A stretch of 64,000 nt of DNA from positions 1,736,001 to 1,800,000 of the forward strand of contig WWBZ02000002.1 in NCBI GenBank assembly GCA_011503125.2. The letters are read 5' to 3'. The notes under the pieces were generated by a model. That model saw nothing but the letters and a program-made list of their open reading frames with translations, was not told the origin of the DNA and made no database searches. A program made the position numbers and the translations under genes. This stretch comes from Botryosphaeria dothidea. Lineage: Eukaryota; Ascomycota; Dothideomycetes; Botryosphaeriales; Botryosphaeriaceae. This document shows, piece by piece, positions 34,823 through 47,900 of the stretch; position 1 is the stretch's first letter; every line of letters begins with the position of its first letter.

Positions 34823-35878
34823 TCAGCTGAAATAGCCAGGGAGCAGCCAGCTCAGTTTCTGAATGGCTTCCTTCTTCCTGCCCTCGGGCTTGGTGATGCT
34901 GCCCGAGAACTTCGACTGGTTCTCCAGATGCTTGGCCAGAACCAAGTCGCTGTGCTCCTGGGCACTCAGGGCGTCCAACACAGCGCCGATGAAGCGGCGG
35001 GCGTTCTCGCTGTTGGCCTTCATGTGGCCCATGACCATCTCAACGTTGACGTCCTCGGTAGTGTGCCAGCAGTCGTAGTCGGTAGCCATGCAAATCATCT
35101 GGTAGGCAATCTCGGCCTCGCGGGCGAGCTTAGCCTCGGGTAGGGCCGACATGTTGATGACGGTGCCACCCCAGCTGCGGTAGAGGTTCGACTCGGCGCG
35201 CGTGGAGAATTGGGGGCCCTCTGTGGAGATGTTAGTTTGTTGATTCCTCGCGACACGCAAGAGGCGCTGGCCATACCCATGCAGACAAGCGTGCCACGGT
35301 CGTGCAGCGTGACACCGTCGCCCTCCAAGCTGTGACCGCACTTCCTGACAATCTTCGCAATACCCTCGTCGAAGGGATCACCGAAGCCAACGTGGCCGAC
35401 CATGCCGCCCTCAAAGAAGGTGAAGGGGCGGATGCCCTTGGTACGGTCGATGATCTGATCGGGCACCACGAAGTCGCGCGGCCGCACTTCCTCCTGCAGA
35501 CTTCCCACGGCGCTGAAGGCAATGATGGTGCGCACGCCGATGCTGCGGAGCGCGGCGATGTTGGCGCGGTTGGGGACCTCGTGCGGGGCGAGCTCGTGGT
35601 TCAGGCCATGGCGCGACAGGAAGGCGACGGGAATGGGCTCGCCCGTGGTGGGCGAAGGGTGGTGCAGAATAGAGATGGGCGAGGAAGGCTGGCCCCACGG
35701 GGTGCTGAGGTTAAGGGTTGCGGCGTGGGTGAAGTTTGGGAGCGACTGCAGACCGGTGCCACCGATGACGGCAATGTGGACGGGGTCTGGCGGAAGAGAG
35801 AAGCGTCAGCACCAGAGTGGAAGACGAAAACTAAACTGAGGGCAAATTACCCGCGTAGGAGGTGGCGACGTTGGCCAT
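34823..35878 (-). CDS. MEU1: S-methyl-5'-thioadenosine phosphorylase, 311 aa
   Basis: The enzyme cleaves methylthioadenosine with phosphate to adenine and methylthioribose-1-phosphate, the first step of methionine salvage after polyamine synthesis, in the cytosol and nucleus. Exons are 35878-35851, 35786-35277 and 35220-34823; introns 64 and 56 nt. The first exon gives only MANVATSYAG. Family landmarks: VHIAVIGGTGL (phosphate-binding loop), VAFLSRHGLNHELAPHEVPN, IIAFSAVGSLQEE, RPRDFVVPDQIIDRT, then across intron 2 VCM|EGPQFSTRAES, WGGTVINMSALPEAKLAREAEI and MATDYDCWH, which contribute to the adenine and methylthioribose pockets. Length is normal for fungal members (yeast Meu1 is slightly longer). 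In-frame Met codons exist up to 36160, but the chosen one matches the expected N-terminus. The sole copy in the window. Confidence 0.95.
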
Positions 35879-38800
35879 GATTCTCTTCGAGGGCAGGAAG
35901 ACGGAGCGAGAGCTGCAAAGAGGGCGGACGAGGCTGCGAGGGAGAGGGCGGAATTGGGCTGGCATGCAGATGGTGGAGTGGAGGCCTTCGAGAAATTCTG
36001 CCCCGCCAGGGCCCGGAATGACGCCACGCAGGGATCCCCACGTCCGTGCCGTCTCTCTCAATCCCTCAACACCATCGTCGCCCGTCCCGTCTCCATCGCC
36101 ACGCTCGACTTCCGCTCGCTCGACTTGGCCGCAAGCGACAGCGTGTCGGATCTCTGCCACGGTGAGCTAGCTCCGTCTCGACGACCCTCCCTCCAGCACG
36201 AGCCCTTCCCTTCCCGCCCAGTTACCAGCTTGCCGCCGCACAAGAGTTGGGAATCCGAGTGTTCGTTCCCGAGAGATGCAGAAAGCCCGGACATTGACCA
36301 GGCGGCAGAGGCCTACAAGGCGTAGAGGCAGGTTGATCGCTGGACGATGAAGATGAAGTTGCTCCGAAAAGACGCCCGAAACGATGCATCTGGCTGCCGC
36401 CCCACGCCATTGGCCATTTCTTCCCAAATAGTCATTGATGCAAAGATCATCACGGGGGCCGCAGGCCTCTTTGTTGGGTCCTCACTCATTCGATACAGCT
36501 TCCTAGTTGAGCTCAAAGATCTGACAGGGGTTCGGTCAGAGGCCCCCTCCTCAAGCACGAAGCCGCCATCGATTTCGCCGAATTTACAAGCAACCGACAA
36601 GACATTGGCAACTCCTTCTGGACTCCAGACGTTCGACCTTCTGGAGATCCAGCGAGTTTTCCTCATCCAGGGGCATGCGTACGCAGGTGCTCAGCCTCAG
36701 AGCAGCAGCAGTGCATCGCAATTCGCCGCGCCGCCGTTGACACTGCCTCCTCGCCTTCCGACGTTCGATCTAGCTTGCATGGACTATGCCGCTTCCGGAT
36801 ATTTGCATGACACCTTCAAACGTCTTCCTCTATAGAGCGTTCCACGACAGCGCAGAAAGGTCACAGTGCCTCTCAAGGTATCTCCTGATTGGCCAGACCG
36901 AGTTCCTCTTAATAACGTCGGTGAAGCCCTGATCGACGCTTATACTCGGCGAATCACTTGGGGTCAGGTACCTCGACGATGAGGTCCCGATCTCTTCTGG
37001 GTTGCCTGGCAGTGGTCAGGTGCCTGCCATGGGCTCGGAGAGGTGACTGGGGTACCCGATTTCGTCTCCCCTGAGTCGGGCGGTGCCAACTGGTGCGCTG
37101 TCGATAATGCTCTCCGGCCACGAACTCTTTTCCTCTCGACGACAAAATCAGTTGCAATCATTGCCTTATCCTTCCTTCAAGTGCGGGCATTGCAACCCGT
37201 TCTTTGCCGCCAAGGTCTTAATTCCACATTTGCTCATTCGCTCAGCAAAAGTAAAGTATAATTCCGAGCCGCTCGGATGATGCTTTGTCGATCTTTGTGG
37301 TGGCCTGAATTTTCGCCCGAGCTGTAACGACGATGTTGGATCGTGGCGTCGCCCATCGATATATCTGAGAGGAATATATCTCTACATGGAAGCCGACACT
37401 CCCGACGGGTCGCAGTGAAACATGATATAATTCTTAACATTCGCTCGTATCATGAAGGGGAAACTGTCATCCTACGCGAGCGGCTCCGCTCGGGACATCC
37501 ACACCCTATCAAACATCGTTCGCATTTGGAGGACATGCTTGTGGATTCCGTCTCCTGTGAATGTGGAGACGGCAAAATATGCCACAGGCGTCCCTGAGAC
37601 GCATCCAATCATAGCTTCAGAACACAAGACCGCGGCACCGCCACCTCCTTACAGCCAACCCACTAATTGATGGTAGGCAACAGATGGAAAATGCATTTGT
37701 GGAGTCTCGCTTTCATACCGCTCTTTCCTGGTTCGGAATATGTATGTGGATCATACGTCATGTGCAATCTCGATATATCGTTCCTGATAGGCATGTTTAA
37801 CGGTGCTTTAGCACTAATAATAGTAATACTTATGTGCATTTCCCGGAGCGTTTCCCCTTTCAGTAGGTTCCGATCGAATCGGAATGCTTTGGCCAATCAC
37901 GTTAAGGGTGGCATCAGTCGGGAACAAAGACAAGGATAATGGAGTTGAAATATACACTCTTTGTCATTCTCGGCGCTCCAATCTCACCAGCTCGTGATGC
38001 TGTCTTTGTGTAAGGAAGCCATTCCATCACTGGGATTGACCGTGGAACATATACCAGAACTCTGGGCATTGACTCAAGACAAAACGAACAGCAGCCTAAC
38101 GAGCTGTTTTGATGACTTACTCAAGCACAAGCGCAATAGGAAAGATCAGTCGTTCGTCGAAATTCCCGAAGAGACTCATGATAAACACTGCATTGGTCTT
38201 GAATTCCGTGTCTTACTCAATTCAAATGCATCATCTGATAAACCAAGTTTTAGTCACACTAGCAGCGGCGAATCGCGAATACTCGCTCAACTGGACCGAG
38301 ACTTCAACGGCGTGTACCCGGTTAAGAAATATCCACGTGAGTGGTGTCTGTAGATCACACCGCGTCCCGTGAACCCGTAACCGGAAGAGTTCCACAAACC
38401 AGCGCAGATAAAAAAAAGAACCAAGAGATTTGTAAAAGAAGGGCACAAGATGCTCCACCGAGAGATCTTGTGTCCGTCATCTGCGTCACCCAGTGCCAAA
38501 GTAGCTGGAACGCAAGTGTAGCGATGGTGCCAAAAATAAAGACGGACAAACCCAAATACAACGTCTTGTGTCACGCTTGTTTACTCATAAGTGCCGTTTA
38601 GAGAAGTATCTGTTCCTAGCCAAAGTGGCGGCCACTGCTGTTGCGCCATGGCCCTCAGCGCTCTGCTCGGGACGCTTGCCCTGCGGCACTGGATCGTCAA
38701 TGCCCGGAGAGAAACGACCGTCACGCTGCAAATAGATGTCCAAGCAAGGCGGGATCGGTTTGACTGCTCGCTCGTGGGTCACGAAAAAGTGGGACTACAG

Positions 38801-41772
38801 GTACAAGCTCCTGAGGAGATTTCAGCACGCAAATATGTGAGCGTACGAAGCGCCAGTCAGCTTGACACATTGCCTCAGAATGTGATTGAGGCTGCATGAT
38901 GAAATGTACCAGACCTGGCGTGAGGCCCGGTTGCAAGTGCAAGCACCCGCGAGAGCGACGGGGCGAGCGGCACGCAAACGTGGCACAACGTCACCAGCAT
39001 GCTTCAAGGTTGTTTAGGGGAATACGACAGTAAGCAAAGCATAGCACGGAGCATTGATGCACTTATCCGGATGAGAATATATGTAGCGAGCCATGACATA
39101 GCATGGCAAACGATGGCCGCCGTTCAGCCCACGGGCGGTGGTCAAAAGAGGCTGGCGGCATACAAGCCGTTGTGTGTATATTTATTGATAGCGAGCGACG
39201 CCACAAGCCTTGTGGTAGCAGATAGCGACGACAGCGTTATTTCTATGATGGGAAAGCGAGGCGGCTGTGCCAGTAATAACGGGTGGAAGTGGTGAAGATC
39301 GTAGAAGCATCTGGGCCCGGGAACAGGGAGGACAACCACAAACTTGGTGACGACGATAAGCGAGCGTCGATCACCGCCAAGGACATGTGCGTGCGTGCTC
39401 TTAGCATCGAGGCGCCGCACTGCGAGCCTTCTTGCACGCCGTCGATAACTCGATCTAGTAAGTCCGGAAGCATTGAGACCGGCAGCGGTGTCTGCATGCA
39501 AAGAGGCGCCGACGGGCTCGCAGAGGTCGGCGGCGAACAGCATGCGCCTCGAGAAAGGCGCGCAAATGCATGAGCCATTGCTTTCTGCACTCCCACTGTA
39601 CGCCATCGTACTAAAAGCTGACGTCCCAATTGCTCGCAGAATGTGGCTTGCTTGTTCCTGCATACGCCGTTTCAGGAGGAGGGGAATGTGGGCAGGCACC
39701 GCCGCATATCTGAATTCCGAGACCTGGCGCCAAAAAAGCATTGCACGCGTCGTGGTCTGACATTCACCGTGCCTGCAGTAATGGTGTGCAGGTTATGCGT
39801 CCAACGCCGCTAGTCTGTCGACGTAGACATAGCCGGGGCCTTCTCATGAGAAACGGACTGTCTGGCAAAAGCTATGTGTCACCGCGAGTCGTAAGCCCGG
39901 GCAGACATTGCGGGTTGCAGATCCGCTGCAGAGGAGGAAGCGAAAGCGTCTAGCCTGCCCACTCAAAGCGGCCATGGATGATGTACGAAACAAAAATTCC
40001 GAGAGAATATCCATGATTTGACATGACGGAAAACACGCCTTGGCCCAATAGGCAAAACTGACGTAGGATACGGCGCGGCCTGGAATGAGGGGCATGAGGG
40101 GCAACGGCTTCCCGCAGCCCTGGATGCCGTTGCAACTGGTGTCCATGGTGACCATGACAGGTTGGTTGGGCCGCAAGCTCCCAACGACGAGTGGTTACTT
40201 CCAGCGACGACGGCGCGCTTACATGGTTCCGACTCGGACCGGGCCGTCGATTGTGATAGAAGATGGAATAATAATGTGTTCAGCGCTTGGCCAACGTGGC
40301 GTTCTGCTCCTCTTCCTCTCTCAAGTTGACAAGAGGATCTTCATGTGGACGCTGGCGGTGGAAACAATGCCGTGCGTCAGGCGATGACGTGCGTTGGAGG
40401 CAAGGAATACCCAGCCTCAGGCGCGTTGGTGGCTTGCGAACGCGTCCAGGGACTCCGGCATGGAGGATGCAACTCCGTGTGTCTTAGACAACAAGCTGCT
40501 TGCCTGCTGGCCCGAAGCCAGTTGGCGGCGGCGGCGGCGTTGGTTGGCGGCGGGTGCTGCTTGGCGGCCAACAGCGCTCCTCTCTCGGCTGCGATCCGAG
40601 TCGGCTCGACGGGAAGGTGTCGAGAGAGTTCGGCGACGGAGGTGGAGCGGTGCGGGCTTGGCCTGGAGGTGGATTTATGGGCCGTACAGGGACTTAATAT
40701 TGTGTCCTGGGCGATCATGGCTGCTCTGGGAGCCGGCAGAGGCTCATCTCGCTTGGGACGGAGCTCCGAGGGCGTCTGGCCACTTTCCAGAAGACGGTGC
40801 TGGAGGGAGTGGGCCGATCTTGGTGGTGGGTATTGCCGGCGGGCTCTCATGGGGCCGCCCGGTCGAGATCGAGGAAACAAGGATGTGGTTGCCGTCAAAT
40901 TTCTTGTGCGATGCTGCCGCATCCAGACGAGGCTGCAGATTATTTCAGGATGCAACAAGGCACGAACCTGACAGCGCGCTGGCCTGAGGGGCGTGGGGCT
41001 CTTTCTGGGCCGGAAATAAGTCTGCTCGTGTGCAGAGGGCGGATCCGCGAGCGATATGGCGGAGGGCGACGATCAGGGCGGCGCGCACCCGTGCAGGCGT
41101 CGCGCTGCTGCGAGCGTTGGCGGCGAGGTGGGCAAAAGAAGGTGTCGATCCGATCGCGCCGCGGCGACCGAGCGCTGCTGCGAGGATGGATGGTGCCGCG
41201 CTCGGCGGTGATCCCAGGATCCTCCAGCTGCACACACGTGGGCAGCAATCTGTTTCCGCCGCACCCTCCAGCAGCCTGACTCCGGCCTGCGCGCGGCCTG
41301 GGGGCGGGCGGCACGGCGAGGGGCCCCGGCGAGCAGAGGCAGCAGCAGCAGTAGCGGCAGAGGCAGAGGCAGCGGCCGCGGGCGGCGGATAAACGCTCGT
41401 GCTGTCGCTCTCCTTTTCGGCCGGCAACATTACTCGCCAACGCTCATGCAGCCGGCACCATCACCACTCGTGATGGCGGGTTATCCTTGCGGCGGTTTCA
41501 TGGCCCGCCAGAGATTAGGGAGGACTGTCTGAAACGCCTGCTGGAGACGCGCCAGGGTTGCGCGGGAGGCGGCTAGCTGTAAGGGCGAGCACTGGCGCAG
41601 TGCGGTGCGGGCAGGGAACGGCGGCGGCGGGCAGGGCAGAGAGGGAAGAGGGAAGAGAGGGTGAGAGAATGCGCGCTGGGCTGGGCGGGGGCCGGTCGCC
41701 TATCGTCGCGGGCGCTCCCACGCACGTCTGCGGCAGCGGCTGGCAGTTGTCGTCGCGCGCGGCTGGGGGGGC

Positions 41773-41810
<38 letters not shown>

Positions 41811-42306
41811 GCTGGGGCTGGGGGCGGGGCGCAGGCGGGCGGCTGGGTGCTCGTACATACAGCCAGACAGACAGCAAAAAGACAATACTTGGGTACATGG
41901 CTGGGTACATGCGCGGGTGACTGGCTGGCAGCGCCGCCGTAAATAGACAGGCTGCCCGCGCCCGAGCCCACGGTGCCCTTGCCGAGTGCTTGACCTTGAC
42001 GCGTTCTGGGGCTCCGTGCGTGGTAGAGTAGGGTAGGCCGTGCTGGTCGTGCGGACGTCTCCATCTTCGGGCGAGACGTGAGCGACTATCACCAAAGACG
42101 CCTCGGGTGCGCCCTCTCTCGCTGCTCTTGTGCTCTGCCTGTATATTGCCCGCATCCCGCCCCGCTGCAGGTTCGAGGTAACGCTCCCCAGCGGCTTGGG
42201 ATCCGTCAGCGCGTGAGCCCCCCCGGCCTGGCAAACGGCGCTCGCGAGAGCCTGCACTGCCCGTCAAAGAAAGGACACCGGCGCGCTGCCCCGGCCGCCA
42301 TCCGCC
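35879..42306. other. 6.4-kb spacer without a confident gene
   Basis: Divergent interval between MTAP (-) and STE20 (+). Small open frames are present on both strands but none shows a domain. The 36.9-39.3 kb part has lower GC and scattered hydrophobic ORFs (37667-37939 +; 38355-38561 -), possibly a decayed membrane-protein gene. From about 39.9 kb it becomes GC-rich and leads into the probable STE20 leader. A trinucleotide microsatellite lies at 41771-41812. Confidence 0.4.
41771..41812. repeat. CTG/TTG trinucleotide microsatellite
   Basis: Fourteen consecutive CTG or TTG triplets on the + strand (CAG/CAA on the other), about 500 bp upstream of the STE20 start. Not in a supported coding region. 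Confidence 0.8.
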
Positions 42307-44961
42307 ATGGAGCACCTCCCGTCCAGCAGCTCGCAGCAGCAGCACCACCATCGCGAACACCGCCGCCTCACCAAGAAGGCCCCGCCGCCCGTCGCCTACA
42401 ACTCGCACCGCTCGCTGCGCCGCGCCCCCTCCGCCCCGACCTACCCGCACTTCCACTCGCTCGGCCAGGGCCATCAGCGCAGCCCCACGGGCGACTTCCC
42501 GTCCTCGTCCAGCTCCTCGCTCGAGCGCCAGCAGAGCGCCCTCGACGACTCGCAGTACGCCCACCAGCAGCGCCAGGCCCGCCGCTCCGTCACCGAGAAG
42601 AGCTCCGCCGAGCTCATTGGGTCGCCGTTTGACGCCCAGGGCCTGTACCAGAACATCAACGCCATCAGCCTGAGCAAGGCCAACTCCAAGGCCTCGCGCT
42701 CGCCCTCGCGCCCCCCGCCGCCCCAGCACGCCCACACGGCGGATGCCCGCTTCTTCAACACCCCGCGCCTCAGACAGTCGGCCAGCTTCGCAGCGCTGGG
42801 TCGCAAGATGGAGACCATCACCCCGCCCAAGTCCGACGACGGCCACCACAAGCGCTTCTCCGGCGAGGTGAAGCCCTCCAAGCTCACTCGCCCTGACGCC
42901 CTCAAGAAGACCAAGACCGGCTTCAGCAGCTTCATGAGCGGCCTCGTGGGCTCCCCGCGCCGGCCCACCATCAGCACCCCAACCAACCCGCTCCACGTCA
43001 CCCATGTGTCGATCGACAACGACACTGGCGAGTTCACGGTAAGTTGCCTGCATTGCATAACACTACCAGCGCACCCCTCCCGACTGACACGTCTGCCGCA
43101 GGGATTGCCGCGAGAATGGCAGAACATCCTCAAGGCCAACGGCATCACCGAGCAGGACCAGACGCAGCACCCCGAGGCCCTCGTCGAAGTCGTCAACTTC
43201 TTCCAGGAGAGCCAGGGCGGTCGTGCCGACGAGCACATCTGGGACAAGCTGGGCCATGCTCAGCCGAGCAGCAACGCCGCGATCCCGCAAGCAGGCGGCA
43301 TGACGCCGCTGATGAGCCCTCCAGTCAGCCCTCGTTTTCCCCGCAACGCCGAAGACTCGTTCGAGAATCCTCGCGCGCCGCCGCCCATTCCTCGCCCGGG
43401 CCATGGCTCTGTGCAGGCCCCGTCGCCCCAGATCAATGGCGATATGGTTCCGCATCGACCGGCGCCGAGGCCGCCGCAGGCTCAACAGCAGCAGCCCAAG
43501 GTCATGCCGCTGCGTCCAGCGCCGCCCGCGCCCGCCGGCATGGAACGTGTTCCCGAAGATCACTCACCTGTCGTGTATGCCCCTCCAGTTGCCAATGACA
43601 TTGCTCACGCTAAGCCCACCGGTCAACGCAGCCGCTCGAACACCACCGACGCAGGCCCCGCAACCCACGGCCAGCCCCCTCCTCAGGGCTCCACCCAGCA
43701 GTACCAGGCCCAACAGGAGCAGGCAATGCTCGCCGCTCAGCAGTCAATCGCTCGCCAACAGGCCCAGATCGAACGAACCCGAAGCCAGCGTCACTATCAG
43801 CAGCATCCATATCAATCCCCGAACCCACAGCAGCAGTTCGCTCAAGCTACCGATCCGAACAATGTGCCCCATCCCAGCCAGGCGCCCCGCATGGGCCCTG
43901 CTCCTCCGGGTGGCCGTCCTGGCCAGAGACGGCAGCGGGCAAGCGCTCAGCCTAGTGACATCATTCAGAGGCTCAACAACATTTGCAACCCCGAGGACCC
44001 CACAAAGATGTACCGTAATCTGACAAAGATCGGCCAAGGTGCTTCGGGCGGTGTTTTCACGGCCTACCAGATCGGGACCAACCGTTGTGTTGCCATCAAG
44101 CAGATGAACCTGGACCAGCAGCCAAAGAAAGACCTTATCATCAACGAGATCTTGGTCATGCGTGAATCCAAGCACCGTAACATCGTCAACTTCATGGATT
44201 CGTTCCTGGTCAAAGGAGATCTCTGGGTTGTGATGGAGTACATGGAGGGCGGTTCTCTGACTGACGTCGTGACCTTCAATATCATGAGTGAGGGACAGAT
44301 TGCTGCAGTCTCTCGCGAGGTAAGCAGCCTATTGATCCTTGGTGATGCGTTAGCTGACAAATTTAGGTACTGTGCGGTCTTCAACACCTCCACTCCAAGG
44401 GCGTCATCCATCGCGATATCAAGTCGGATAACATTCTCCTGTCAATGGAGGGTAATATCAAACTCACCGATTTCGGCTTCTGCGCCCAGATCAACGAATC
44501 CGAACGCAAGCGGACAACTATGGTCGGCACGCCTTACTGGATGGCCCCGGAGGTTGTGACGCGTAAGGAATACGGTCGCAAGGTAGATATCTGGTCACTA
44601 GGAATCATGGCGATCGAAATGATCGAGGGAGAGCCTCCGTACCTCAACGAATCTCCCCTTCGTGCTCTCTGGCTCATTGCGACGAACGGCACCCCCACAA
44701 TCAAGGAGGAACACAACCTTACACCTGTCTTCAAGGATTTCCTTGCCTTCGCGCTGAAGGTGGATCCTGACAAGCGCGCAAGCGCGCATGATCTGCTCAC
44801 TGTAAGACTTCCAACGCGCCATGAATTCTTCTAATAAAACGCTGACCAAGTTCCAGCACCCGTTCATCCAGACAGCTGAGCCCCTCGCTACTCTTGCGCC
44901 TCTCGTCAAGGCCGCCAGGCAGGCCCGCGCCGAAGAGCGTCGCAAGAAGGGTGGAGCTTAG
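42307..44961 (+). CDS. STE20: Ste20-type p21-activated kinase (PAK), 829 aa
   Basis: Four exons: 42307-43038, 43102-44319, 44367-44801 and 44857-44961; introns 63, 47 and 55 nt. The N-terminal 220 residues are low-complexity (Ser, Gln, His, Pro). The CRIB/p21-binding domain starts at residue 222 ([13 protein letters not shown]...) and is cut by intron 1 just before GLPREW; the following segment ([12 protein letters not shown]...VVNFFQES) is the autoinhibitory region. A Gln/Pro-rich linker leads to the kinase domain at about 548-798: glycine loop [11 protein letters not shown] Lys577, HRDIKSDN with catalytic Asp667, DFG at 685-687, activation-loop [14 protein letters not shown] see no PH domain, which favours Ste20 over Cla4. 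It acts downstream of Cdc42/Rac in polarity, mating-type and osmotic MAPK signalling. The C-terminal end is basic (RRKKGGA). Confidence 0.94.
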
Positions 44962-47900
44962 CTTGCTTGAAAGTCCCGTTGGGGAAGCCCAACTAATCCC
45001 TTTGTTTATTAGAGCGTGATGCATACTGGGCCGAACTGCGAGCACGATACCGTCCCTACAAAGACCTCGATGAAATTTATTGAGCGATTCGACCATGCAG
45101 CGTCTAGTTGAGCAGCATTCACGTCATTGCGGCAACGTCTTCGGATACCCAGCAACAATGACCAATCGCGAAAGCCTCTTTGCCCTCCGAGCGAGATTTT
45201 TGTTCAGTGGGCCTCTTCGATTTAGCGCCGGCTGATGGGGTCAGCACAAGCACTTGTTAGCTTCATTTCGCGGCCCTCAGTTACGAGGACGCGGGCTGGG
45301 CAGGGGGCAACTATCATGACGCGCATTCGGGCTTTGCTCTACTTATCTATTTTCACTTCTTTCAATGTGGGCCTCTTTCTTTTGCTGCTGGATACGTTCG
45401 GCTTCAACTGCGGATCAAAATGGCGGGGAGTGGGCCAAACAAATGGAAAACTTGGCTGGCTGGCACACACAAAGTTTTTATCTGGTGCTAATCGGGATAT
45501 ACGGGTAACATTGCTCATGGTAACCTGGACGTATGGATAAAGCGGATCCATATCAGGTCTCTATTCTCTCCTGGTCGATTGAATGTCTTCTATTCTCTGC
45601 GCTCCCCCATCCTGGAGATCATTTTTGTTTCGTGCGTGCGGTCTGGGCTGTTGTTTCTTGACGAAAGAGATATCCTGGCTCGCGCTTGGTAGTGGCGGAG
45701 GAGCCATGGCGAGGCATGCGTTGGCGTTTTTATTCCCTCGTCCCTTCATTCTGTTTTCCCTGGTCTATTCATTTTCTGAGTGATTTTGGTCCTCTCTGCT
45801 AGCTGCTGGACATTGAGACAAGCGTTCAAGCTTTTGTGATTGTCTTTTCCTATTTTAGGCCTCTACTGCTTGGGGGAGACTGGTCCGTAAAGTTTCAAAG
45901 AGCGCAAGGCAATACTCGCAAAGCTTGAGATTATGGATTCATGGATGGCGTTGTCTTTCCCCGAGGAAATCCGACCGTTCTATCTAGTTATCCTGCTGAC
46001 TTCTCTGCTTGCGAAGTGTGCATCATATCTAAAAATCATTTGCCGACGATGCCCGGAGACCTTCCCTCGTCACTCAATTTTCAGCTCTCTTGTTCATGCT
46101 CTCACGCCAGTGCCTTTATGACCCTGTTGTCATTGGTGCACGTCAGCAAGCATCTGCTGGAAGCGAGAGTCTCCTTGCCCTTTGGTGCAGCGCCAGATTG
46201 TCTTAGGGTCATAGAGCTCTTGCGCTGCTCCACCCTGAAAGTATGCTGCGTGCTTATATCTCCTACACCCTTGCTTTCGTTATATGTAAGCATCGTGCTC
46301 GTCCATCTTTGGTCTGACTGAAAGGGTTCGAGTTGTTGGGAAAGGGTGCGCTTGGGATGACGTTTTTTTCATGCAACTTCGTCAGCGGTGAAGAACTCAG
46401 ACACTAAGGGCCTTTTTTTCAAGCTGCTTTTAGCCAGGGCTCTAACCCGCGGCCGCGTTTCCGACTACCAGGCATCAAAGGAAACAGACTGCAGCTACGA
46501 GCGAGGGAAGGTTGCGTCAAAATACGTCATTGAACGGGTGTATCTGCGGCAACTGTTCTTCAAGTTGAGCTTCGTGGATATCCGATTGATGATGTATGGT
46601 TTGGTGTTTACTAGAAGGCTTTCACGGGGCGTTGCTGCCGTGGGTCGTGATTGGTGCCTCGGCAACGATGACGCAGAGAAGGCTGCACTGCCAACTTTTC
46701 CAAGGCGAGATATCGGCATGAATATGGGCTGGGTGTGGGCAATGGTATTATAGGTGCGAATGGGCGGGCATCCCAAAATTCAAACCTGCAGGGAATTTTG
46801 AAGGATTGACAGGGAGGGTGTGCGGCTTCTGGTGGAGATTAGGTCAGCGGGCAAGAAAGGGTTCTTTCACGTTACTTAGTGGGACCCTGCACACCGGAGC
46901 GAAATGGCCCTGAGGCCAAGATGCGAAGGATGTCGCGAGGCCCTTCTCGCGTGCGGTTGGGTGAAGGAAAGGGATGGCTGGTCGTCATCGACATCCCAAC
47001 GCTCGCCGGGCCGAACCGAAGGCGGCCGTGGCTAGCAAAAAAGAGCATCGCAGAGCCACGATAGCCTCATCGTCGACAAGAGAGTGGGAGTTGACGGTCA
47101 TCTAGCTATCTCGCTCATGTCCTCCCTTGAGCCACCCATAGTTAGGATGAACAAACGTTGTCATCTTATTTCGCGTCGACCAGCCGTTTGGTGATGTGCG
47201 TACGTCGTGCCCACCGCCTGTCCGACCGCCTTTCGGGGGGAAACGGGAAGGAGTGTGGCCTTGCTCCAAAGCAGGCCACCGTTTTCTCCACTCATGACTG
47301 CGCTAGGATGGATGGGCTCAACACTCGCAAATGCGCGATCGTGAGGAACCGGCGGGCGGCAGCGCGGCCGTCCTTCCTCGCCTTGTGGTTTACGGGACAC
47401 TGGGCGTACGAGCGTACGTGCGGCGGTAATGTTTACCCTAACTACGCTTTGTCCCCCACTTTCTCTCTGCTTGCCCGCTTCGTACAAAGGAGAGGATTTG
47501 TCCGAGCATTGGGTTTGTCGGACTTGGCGAGGAATGGGTCGTGCGGGATGTGGTGTCATCAGTCGCGAGACATGCAAGTGACTTTCTGAAAATCTTCGTG
47601 GGCAAAGAGAGGAGAGGAAAAGCATGTGGAAGACGCGCGTGAACAACATAGGGTCATCTCGGTTGCTTGTGCGGATTTTACGGGATTTCATTACCCGTGG
47701 GATGGGTGTTGCGGAGAATAGAGCCATGGTACCTGAGCGAAGTATGGACATACCTGGCAAGCTGTAGCGACTCTTTTGGCGGACCCCCGCAAGGCCGGTC
47801 TCCACGCAGCCAGCAGCCCAAAAAGGCGCAGTATCCGTACAGCACGCGCAGCCGCTGCGCGCTTGTTAGATGTCGATGCAGGGGGAATCTTCAGTTGGCT

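Noticed and set aside
41515..43053. 512-codon minus-strand open frame overlapping STE20 start
   Set aside because: GC-driven, low-complexity translation with no domains, antisense to a well-supported kinase exon.
42307..44559. Single 750-codon frame for the kinase
   Set aside because: It reads through introns 1 and 2; the spliced model restores GEFT|GLPREW and the HRD/DFG motifs.
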